64,000 bases of DNA from Nephrocerus scutellatus (Eukaryota > Arthropoda > Insecta > Diptera > Pipunculidae): positions 79,487,267 to 79,551,266 of the forward strand of contig OX352761.1 in the NCBI GenBank assembly GCA_947095585.1. The letters run 5' to 3'. The notes beneath the pieces were generated by a model. It was not told the origin of the DNA and did not search any database. It saw only the letters and a list, made by a program, of their open reading frames with translations. The position numbers were made by a program, and so were the translations under genes. Of this stretch, positions 55,578 to 64,000 are shown in pieces. Each line of letters begins with the position of its first letter. The stretch's first letter is position 1.

Positions 55578-58481
55578 TTAACCATCATCCTTCAAGAACT
55601 TGTTAACGGCTAATTTGAACGCCTGCAGATTATAAGATTCTGGAAACACGTGTTCGACCAATTGATTCCACATCGAAGATACTCTAGGAAAAAAGGAGGA
55701 TTTAAAGTGTTGGGTTCTACATGAAAACAGTTTTAAGGCAAATCTATGTTGATTGCACCTTAAACGAGTGTTTACGTTACTGAGAAAAGGCCCAGGAACT
55801 AGAGAACGGGTTTCTAAAGAACATTTACCGTTGTAAAATTTATAGAAAACAGATAAAGCTCCTACATTTCGTCTGTGCTCCAAAGTATCAAGAGACGAAG
55901 TAATGGTTACATCGTTTATACAACGGATAACTCTATTCTGAACACCATCAAGATGAACCAAATGCGATCTTGGAGCACCACCCCACACATATGAATTAAA
56001 TTCTAAAATTGGTCTAACATAAGATTTATATAATCTTAACACTTCAGAGGGAGTGAAGTAGAAGTTACAACGTCTTATGAAGCCTAAACATTGGCTAGCT
56101 CCTTTTGAAATTTCATAAATATGTTCTTTCCAAGAAAGATCACTTGATACTTTTAAACCTAACAACTTAAGTGAATCAGATCTCGCAATAGAGGTACCAT
56201 TAATAACAGGAGGAACATAATGTTGAGTTGTCTTCTGAGAAAAAAGGCAAGACTGGAATTTATTTGGGTTAAATTCTACTCTGTTAGAAATGCCCCAATC
56301 AAGAATGATTTGAATATTAGACAGAATAGTCAAATTCATTAATTCACGCGAACCATTCAAGCGAGAATTGCATTCTTTTTGATTGTCAAACTCAATGGAG
56401 GCCGATAGTGTTGTATCATCAGCAAATGAATGGATATCACAGGTTGTAGAAGACAATAGGTCGTTGATATATATCAAGAAGAGCGTGGGAGACAAGGATG
56501 ATCCTTGAGGCACGCCAGCATTGATCCCATGTGAATCTGAAGATATACCATTTAATACAACTTTTATTTTACGGTTCCATAAATAATTCTCAATCCATGT
56601 AATGAGAGAGGAGTGTAAATTCAGCGCACGAATCTTATTAATAAGACAATCATGCCATACTCTATCAAAAGCTTTAGCAATATCTAAGGAAACAACGCTT
56701 GATTCACCTAGGTTTTCAATGCTTCGCTCCAAACAATGAGTCATGCACGTCATTAGTTCGCCTGAAGATCGATTTTTACGAAATCCATACTGAACATCGG
56801 ATAAAAGAACATTCGAATCCAGATAGTTCATTAGTCTGAAATTAACGATAGATTCCATTACCTTCGATAGAACCGACAACAAGGCAATAGGTCGGTAGTT
56901 CGTAGGTGCCGATTTATCACCTTTTTTCGGAACGGGTTGAATATTTGCTATTTTCCAAAATGATGGAAAAACACCTGTCTTCATTGAGAGATGAAACAAT
57001 TTGCTAAGCGGTTTTGCCAAAGTATGATGACAACTTTTCAATACTAATGGCGGAATACCGTCGGGGCCAGTCGCTTTATTGGGGTCAAGTTCATTCAGAA
57101 TCTTTGAAACAACCCGTTTCCGAAAATAGATTTTAGACATACCTGGGCCTAGATTCGGGAGAATTGGGGGGCTTTGATTAGTTAAAGGAAGAGTAGACGC
57201 ACCAGCGAAATGAGAAGCTAAGAGATTAGCTTTCTCAATATTAGTTCTATAATGAATACCATTATGAAATAAAGAAGGAATAGACGAAGTATTGTCTGCA
57301 AAGTTTCTTTTAACCAATGCAGCAAACGACCAAAAGCTTCGACTGTTTGAATCAGAATCCAATATTTTTCGCATGCTATCTCGAATCTTAAGGTCATATA
57401 TTATTTTGGACCTTTTCAATATAGCGTTTGATCTGTTTCTAGCTATTCGAAACTTTACAAGGTTTTCTTCAGAAGTGCAATTAACGTAGTCCAAATGGGC
57501 TGCTTTTTTACACGCGACTGCTGACCTGCAATGTTCGTTAAACCATTTATTTTTATGAGTATTTTTCTTTTTAAATGAAGAAGGAATGCAATTTTTCATT
57601 CCTAGCAAAATGGTTGACGTGATAAGTTGTGATGCTTCATTAGCATTATTGCTGGAAAAACAGGTTGACCAATCAAATGAGCTATAAAATTGGTTCAGGA
57701 GCTCCCAGTTAGCATTTTTATAGTGCCAGAGTAGCCTTTTACTTGTAGTCTCTATAAGGGCTGGTGATATTGAAAATTTGGCAACTATCAAAGCATGGTC
57801 AGAAAGACCTAATGGAGCAGATACATCAATTGAATATTTATCAGGCATAGTTGTAAGAAATAAATCTAAAAGGTGAGGTGATTGACCAGTAGTATCGGGA
57901 TACCTAGTTGGCTTATCAACGAGTTGGGTTAAAAGATTAACGGTTTCACCTGATCGATCTCTACCATTCGAATAGGTCAACCATGAATCATTGTGGACAT
58001 TAAAATCACCCAAGACTACCAATTCTGACGTTGGTGATGATTTGTAAATCTTGTCTATTGTGTCTGATAAGTAATTAAACTCAATATTAGTGTCATCAGG
58101 TGACAAATTAGGACTACGATAAAGGGAACAAATAAATATCGAATGGTTTGAAATTACAATTTCAATCCATATCGTATTGAACATTGGATTACTGTTTGGA
58201 ATATTAAAATTAGGTACACTAAAACTGATGTCTTTTCGTATAAATAAAATAACCCCACGATGAGGAACCAAACAGTCGACACGAGAATACCCCTGACATT
58301 GAAAATCATTTGGGGTACCCATATAAGAGGCCTGCGTTTTACATAAACTTAGAACCGCAGGTTTATTCGCGTCAAGATGTGCTACGATCGAATTGAAATT
58401 TCTTTTAATGCCGCGAATATTTGTGAAATGAATTTCAAAATAAGAGTTCATTTTACAAATTAAAAATACCGAACCCGTCAA
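55578..58481 (-). CDS. LINE ORF2, duplicated copy
   Basis: The frame is 967 codons and encodes the same protein as 48615-51518. The T50157/C57120 difference is synonymous (Arg). The same endonuclease and reverse transcriptase motifs are present, with FADD as the catalytic pair. Confidence 0.9.
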   Translation of the reverse strand: MTGSVFLICKMNSYFEIHFTNIRGIKRNFNSIVAHLDANKPAVLSLCKTQASYMGTPNDFQCQGYSRVDCLVPHRGVILFIRKDISFSVPNFNIPNSNPMFNTIWIEIVISNHSIFICSLYRSPNLSPDDTNIEFNYLSDTIDKIYKSSPTSELVVLGDFNVHNDSWLTYSNGRDRSGETVNLLTQLVDKPTRYPDTTGQSPHLLDLFLTTMPDKYSIDVSAPLGLSDHALIVAKFSISPALIETTSKRLLWHYKNANWELLNQFYSSFDWSTCFSSNNANEASQLITSTILLGMKNCIPSSFKKKNTHKNKWFNEHCRSAVACKKAAHLDYVNCTSEENLVKFRIARNRSNAILKRSKIIYDLKIRDSMRKILDSDSNSRSFWSFAALVKRNFADNTSSIPSLFHNGIHYRTNIEKANLLASHFAGASTLPLTNQSPPILPNLGPGMSKIYFRKRVVSKILNELDPNKATGPDGIPPLVLKSCHHTLAKPLSKLFHLSMKTGVFPSFWKIANIQPVPKKGDKSAPTNYRPIALLSVLSKVMESIVNFRLMNYLDSNVLLSDVQYGFRKNRSSGELMTCMTHCLERSIENLGESSVVSLDIAKAFDRVWHDCLINKIRALNLHSSLITWIENYLWNRKIKVVLNGISSDSHGINAGVPQGSSLSPTLFLIYINDLLSSTTCDIHSFADDTTLSASIEFDNQKECNSRLNGSRELMNLTILSNIQIILDWGISNRVEFNPNKFQSCLFSQKTTQHYVPPVINGTSIARSDSLKLLGLKVSSDLSWKEHIYEISKGASQCLGFIRRCNFYFTPSEVLRLYKSYVRPILEFNSYVWGGAPRSHLVHLDGVQNRVIRCINDVTITSSLDTLEHRRNVGALSVFYKFYNGKCSLETRSLVPGPFLSNVNTRLRCNQHRFALKLFSCRTQHFKSSFFPRVSSMWNQLVEHVFPESYNLQAFKLAVNKFLKDDG

Positions 58482-58691
58482 GATGATGAAAATATACGTA
58501 AAATAAGATAATAATAATATAAAAAATCAAAAAATATTATAAATAACAATAATAAGAAGAATTTCTACGAACCAACCACTCAACAGTGAAAACGTTACTT
58601 ATTCGTTTGTAGTACCAGGCCTAACAAACGAAAAAGGCACGCACAGCTACTAAGACAGAAAGTCAATAAAAATTCTACTTCTGAAAACTAT

Positions 58692-58947
58692 TCAAATAAA
58701 ATAAAAACTTGAATAACAATACTTTTTAACGTAACTGCTTTTTTGTGTCTGATTCTTTGGTAACGTTACGATATGATGTCTTTGTTTTGATGGTATTGCT
58801 ATCAGCAGTATCCACGCTTGATGAACAATATTGGAAAACACCTGTAACCGCTTTTCGAGTTCAGCAATTTTTGTCGTTTGGATTTTATTTGACTTCTTTT
58901 GTTGATTCAGTGTGATGATCTTGTCGTTTAAATTATCCAACAGCACC
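58692..58947 (-). pseudogene. C-terminal remnant of LINE ORF1, duplicated copy
   Basis: Identical in layout to 51729-51984. Confidence 0.6.
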
Positions 58948-60000
58948 AGATAAGAAGATAACAAAATAATGAATAAAAAAATGAATAGTAAAATAATAAA
59001 ATGAAAAGATAACAAAATAATAAAATGAAAAGATAACAAAAAAATATAACAAAAGTTTTTTTTATAAACGTAGTACGAGGTTGGGTCCTGGCTGTGTGTT
59101 GCGGAAAGTAATGCATTTCCAGTAAGGATATCCATATACCCGCATCGACGGTTAGCCATCCTACAGAAGACCTATATGTCCACAAATCCCCCCAACCAAT
59201 CGAAATGCATAAAGGGTAACATCCCGGTTGGCAGGTTAAGGATTGTGTGGACGGTACTTCTGCAATTATCCTAGCCGAAACAAACGAAATTTTAGGCAAC
59301 ATGTGGTTAGATAATGAATAATAAAATAATAAAATGAAAAGATAATAAAATGAAAAGATAGCAAAATAATAAAATAATAAAATGAAAAGATAACAAAAAA
59401 ATATAACAAAAAACTAAATAATAAAATAATAAACTAATAAAATGAAAAGAAAGATAACAAAAAAATAAAATGAAAAGATAATAAAATGAAAAGTTAACAA
59501 AAGGAAAAATATAACAAAATGATAAACTTATAAAATAATAAAATGAAAAGATAACAAAATGAAAAGATAACAAAATAATAAAATAAAATAATAAAATGAA
59601 AAGATAACAAAATAATAAAATAGTAATATGAAAAGATAATAAAAGATAATAAAATGAAATGAAAAGATAATAAAATAATAAAATAATAAAGTAATAAAAT
59701 AATAAAAAGATAACAAAATAATAAAATAATAAAATAATAAAATGAAAAGATAATAGAATTAAAAGAAAACAAAATAATAAAATAAAAAAACGAAAAGATA
59801 ACAAAATAAAATAAAAAGATCAAAAATAAAAAAAAATAAAATAATTACAAAATAATAAAATGAAAAGATAATACAAATGAAAAGTTAACAAAATTAAAAG
59901 ATAACAAAATAATAAAATGAAAAGATAAAAAATTAAAAGACAACAAAATAATAAAATAATAAAATAAGAAAAAAATAAAATAATAAAGTAATAAAATAAT
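58948..60000. repeat. Minisatellite with unit C (59067-59318)
   Basis: This corresponds to 51985-52650 at a shift of 6963, then diverges near 59615. Confidence 0.9.
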
Positions 60001-61208
60001 ACAGTAATAACAGGAGGACAAGTAGATGAAGCCATGGGATAATCATGTTTTGGATTATCACGTTCACGATCACGTTTCGAGTATAAAGTTGTCATAACAT
60101 GTATTAAAGTTAATTTGATGTATAAAATAAAGTTGATGTTATTGATAATTTCGAGTAGGGAGTGAATTATTATGAATGGAAACAAGGAGATTTCAAAATT
60201 ATGATCATGTCCAATTTTGTGACATAATATCAAAGGGAAACAGAGCGAATATTCAGTAATATGAATTCGTCCTTAATTAAATGTCAAATTATTGTTGAAG
60301 TAAAATGTCAAATTGAAAAAGAATGTTATAAGATGTATGTAATTAAAGAAATTAGTTTATGAAAAAGTATGATATACGACTAATATTCTAATAATTTTAT
60401 TTTGTGATTTTAGGTTAAGAAGGTGTTAGAGATTTGCTGGTAAATGGATTTCGAGTTGTGAAGGGTAAGTGAAGCTAAGCAAATAGAAATACTAGAGAGT
60501 GTGAGTATAAGTTTATATCTAAAATTTGAATAATTACAGTTTCAGGAGGCTTAGAAGGAGCAATTAGACATAAGTGGAGTCAAGGTGTGTGGGACCGGCA
60601 GGAAGCAGAGGGTGTGAACTGAGTGAGTATTGAAAGAGAGATGATCAACAAATAAACATGGGTGAATATTCTTATTTGTTTTAGCTGCTAAATCTTTGCG
60701 AGATATAGTGTATCCAGGGTGTGAGTGATGTAGCAGGAAGTGTTAGGAGAGTCGTGTGTTTGAGTGGACCTTTGGGGAGGAATTAGAAAGCTGCGGTGAA
60801 GTGTTTCTGGTAGGGTGAGTATACATCAAATAGGTAAAAATTGGTGTATGAATTATTGTTGATATTTTTATAAATAGGATGCTGAATAAACACAACGGAT
60901 GGTTGAACTATATGGAAGAAAGGAGATAGACACGGAGTCACGGTGCTGTGTAGAAGGACGGAGATAAACAAGGAGTCGCGGTGCTATGAACAGGTTCTGT
61001 AAGGAACCAGGAAGCTTCCGTGGAAACTTTGAGGAACTGTGAGTTAGTTCTTTTTGAACCAGGAAAATAATAAATGAGATGATAAGGTAAGAACAAGTTC
61101 TTTTAAGAGCTGAATATGAGAATTTGAGCTGGATAAAAAAGAAAAAGTAAGAACAAGCTCTTTTAAGAGCTAGATAAGAATCGGTTCTTATAATGAGTTT
61201 TTTTTATA
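60001..61208 (+). repeat. Composite unit A-B, copy 5 (mosaic)
   Basis: Variants mix types: aaggtgttag as in 47150, tgggaccggcagg as in 21800, gagagtcgtg as in 47480, and aggatgctgaat as in 22088. A short deletion near 61120 removes part of the right-end agaac/gttct motifs. Confidence 0.92.
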
Positions 61209-62299
61209 AACGTAGTACGAGGTTGGGTCCTGGATGTGTGTTGCGGAAAGTAATGCATTTCCAGTAAGGAAATCCATATACCCGCATCGACGGTTAGCCA
61301 TCCTACAGAAGACCTATATGTCCACAAATCCCCCCAACCAATCGAAATGCATAAAGGGTAACATCCCGGTTGGCAGGTTAAGGATTGTGTGGACGGTACT
61401 TCTGCAATTATCCTAGCCGAAACAAACGAAATTTTAGGCAACATGTGGTTAGATAATAAATAATAAAATAATAAAATGAAAAGATAAGAAGATAACAAAA
61501 TAATGAATAAAAAAATGAATAGTAAAATAATAAAATGAAAAGATAACAAAATAATAAAACAATAAAATGAAAAGATAACAAAAAAATATAACAAAAGTTT
61601 TTTTTATAAACGTAGTACGAGGTTGGGTCCTGGATGTGTGTTGCGGAAAGTAATGCATTTCCAGTAAGGATATCCATATACCCGCATCGACGGTTAGCCA
61701 TCCTACAGAAGACCTATATGTCCACAAATCCCCCCAACCAATCGAAATGCATAAAGGGTAACATCCCGGTTGGCAGGTTAAGGATTGTGTGGACGGTACT
61801 TCTGCAATTATCCTAGCCGAAACAAACGAAATTTTAGGCAACATGTGGTTAGATAATGAATAATAAAATAATAAAATGAAAAGATAATAAAATGAAAAGA
61901 TAGCAAAATAATAAAATAATAAAATGAAAAGATAACAAAATGAAAAGATAACAAAACAATAAAATAAAATGATAAAATGAAAAGATAACAAAATAATAAA
62001 ATAGTAAAATGAAAAGATAATAAATGAAAAGATAACAAAATAATAAAATGAAAAGATAATAAAAGATAATAAAATGAAATGAAAAGATAATTAAATAATA
62101 AAGTAATAAAATTATAAAATGATAAAATGAAAAGATAACAAAATAATAAAATGAAAAAATAATACAAATGAAAAGTTAACAAAATGAAAAGATAACAGAA
62201 TAATAAAATGAAAAGATAAAAAATTAAAAGACAACAAAATAATAAAATAATAAAAAAATAAAATAATAAAATAATAAAATAATAAAGTAATAAAATAAT
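61209..62299 (+). repeat. Two unit C copies with minisatellite
   Basis: Unit C at 61209-61458 and 61611-61860. The first is followed by 'gaaaagataagaagataac' (61476-61494), the uninterrupted target of the second LINE. Confidence 0.92.
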
Positions 62300-62722
62300 A
62301 CAGTAATAACAGGAGGACAAGTAGATGAAGCCATGGGATAATCATGTTTTGGATTATCACGTTCACGATCACGTTTCGAGTATAAAGTTGTCATAACATG
62401 TATTAGAGTTAATTTGATGTATAAAATAAAGTTGATGTTATTGATAATTTCGAGTAGGGAGTGAAATATTATGAATGGAAACAAGGAGATTTCAAAATGA
62501 TGAGCATATCCTATTTTTTGACATAATATCAAAGGAAAACAGAGCGAATATTCAGTAATATGAATTCGTCCTAAATTAAATGTCAAATTATTGTTGAAGT
62601 AAAATGTCAAATTGAAAAAGAATGTAACATCCCGGTTGGCAGGTTAAGGATTGTGTGGACGGTACTTCTGCAATTATCCTAGCCGAAACAAACGAAATTT
62701 TAGACAACATGTGGTTATATAA
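62300..62722 (+). repeat. Unit A fused to the right half of unit C
   Basis: Third example of the A-B/C junction (about 62626). Here C continues to its normal right end. Confidence 0.9.
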
Positions 62723-62915
62723 TGAATAATAAAATAATAAAATGAAAAGATAACAAAAAAATATAACAAAAAGCTAAATAATAAAATAATAAAATGAAAA
62801 GATAATAAAATGAAAAGTTAATAAAAGGAAAAATATAACAAAATGATAAACTTATAAAATAATAAAATGAAAAGATAACAAAATAATAAAATAATAAAAT
62901 CAAAAGATAAAAAAA
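62723..62915. repeat. AT-rich minisatellite
   Basis: Same family. No gene seen. Confidence 0.88.
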
Positions 62916-63770
62916 CAACCCATAAAAATTAAAATTTTTCATCTAAATTCTCTAATCGCAGAAATTGATCCTCGAGCCTCGATCCTGGGCCATTTTTTTT
63001 TATTGTAGGAGAAAATCATCGAAACAGACATTTGACATCAGATGTTAAAATTGAAAATGCTCAGATCATTTTATTCTGAGCACGTAGAGCACGCTCATAC
63101 TCTGAGCAAATAAGAAATACGGGCAGTTATCTTGAGAACTCTTTGACTGCTCTGAACTAATTTATGAAAACGCGAAATGACAGAATATTGTGAAAACTTG
63201 TTGTTCTATCTGTAAGTTGATATCGACAACAAAAAAAACGACATCAATAAAAATACAATTCAGTAAAAAAAAAATGTAAGTTGAAGTAAGATTAAAACAT
63301 GTATGTCTCGTTTCATTTGCTGGGTTCATTTGTGCGTGAGCTAAGATTTCTCTCTCTCTCTCCACCACCAAAACCATGCAGCGCAGCCGACTGCGCAGCA
63401 CACACCGCACACAGTCCATAAAGGGCGTCGAATATCTGATGCCAGTATAGATATTTAAAAAATGTATAAGGGCCTTGCGGCCGAACCCGGGACCCGATCA
63501 CTACCAAATTTTCGAAAAAGTATTGTTTATTGGGTATACATATGTGTGTAAAATTTGAAGAAAATCGGGTAAATTTTTTAAAATTTTTGTTTGGGAGCCC
63601 CCCGACCCCGCAGCCCGAGGGGCCTCAAAATTTAATAGAAAGTGTTGTCATGTGTGCAAAATTTCAATAAAATCGGGCCATGGGAAGTGGGTTAAAAATT
63701 GATCGCAAGAATCCACGACAGACGACCGACGACCGACGACCCACGGGCAAGTGAAGTTAATATAGAGAAT
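62916..63770. other. Non-array island, unidentified repeat relic
   Basis: About 850 bases of complex sequence in the minisatellite. Two diverged copies of 'catgtgtg.aaaatttga' plus 'aaaatcggg' (63540-63575 and 63648-63678) and a short 'cgaccgacgaccgacgac' run recall 3' ends of insect mobile elements. There is a TCTC run at 63350-63362. No coding frame is supported, and I could not assign a family. Confidence 0.45.
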
Positions 63771-64000
63771 TTAAAAATGAAAAGATAACAAAATAATAAA
63801 ATAGTAATATGAAAAGATAATAAATGAAAAGATAACAAAATAATAAAATGAAAAGATAATAAAATGAAATGAAAAGATAATAAAATAATAAAGTAATAAA
63901 ATAATAAAATAATAATATGATAAAATGAAAAGATAACAAAATAATAAAATGAAAAGATAAAAAGATAATAAAATAATGAATAAAAAAATGAAAAGTAAAA
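63771..64000. repeat. AT-rich minisatellite, runs off the window
   Basis: The array continues beyond the right edge. Confidence 0.9.

Larger units (their letters stand above)
55176..58947 (-). mobile_element. Second non-LTR retrotransposon, duplicated copy
   Basis: Same element, insertion site, poly(A) length and truncation as 48213-51984, so it arose by duplication of the surrounding DNA and not by new insertion. The only difference I noticed inside it is T at 50157 versus C at 57120. Confidence 0.93.

Noticed and set aside
14696..64000. CRISPR-like array (regular repeats with spacers)
   Set aside because: The repeats are hundreds of bases long, spacers are simple DNA, there are no cas genes, and the sequence is eukaryotic.

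Overview
This is eukaryotic nuclear DNA, most likely from a higher fly (Diptera, Brachycera). The evidence is a two-exon spermidine synthase gene with a 79-base GT-AG intron, BEL/Pao and Gypsy elements of insect type, non-LTR retrotransposons, and very AT-rich simple DNA. Only one ordinary host gene can be supported, spermidine synthase at the left end (1964-2915). The rest is transposable elements and a large composite satellite-like array. I cannot name the species.

Layout. 1-6700: spermidine synthase in AT-rich DNA with small dispersed and tandem repeats and a tRNA-Lys-derived SINE-like relic. 6715-13092: a BEL/Pao element with two LTRs and a perfect 5-base target duplication, but a broken gag-pol. 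13100-14690: intergenic relics. 14690-64000: an array built from an AT-rich minisatellite, pure octanucleotide tracts, and a recurring noncoding composite that I call A-B-C. A and B together are about 1.2 kb, and C is about 250 bp. Other elements have inserted into this array: an open LINE-1-type ORF2 element (15277-18518, minus), a solo Gypsy-type LTR (22250-23848, minus), a decayed BEL/Pao element (25931-30986, minus), a 9.4-kb Gypsy element with GATA target duplications (33645-43041, plus), and a second LINE (48213-51984, minus). The second LINE is present again at 55176-58947 because a block of at least 5 kb of the array was duplicated.

The most interesting object is the Gypsy element. 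Its long LTRs carry a 75-base minisatellite downstream of a TATA box. It encodes a Gag with a CCHC knuckle and a Pol with protease, RT, RNase H and integrase. In the position where errantivirus-like elements carry env, it has a 456-residue third ORF with all the hallmarks of a Ulp1/SENP-type (peptidase C48) deSUMOylating cysteine protease, followed by a Ser/Arg-rich tail. A splice-acceptor-like site lies directly against its ATG. I do not know of a described fly Gypsy element with this ORF3, but I could not search.

How the parts relate: the array acts as a trap for retroelements. Because it is repeated, intact copies of the target sequence remain in the window and serve as empty sites that prove the insertion boundaries of the solo LTR and the second LINE. 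Copies of A-B mix variants of different subtypes, which points to unequal exchange or gene conversion within the array.
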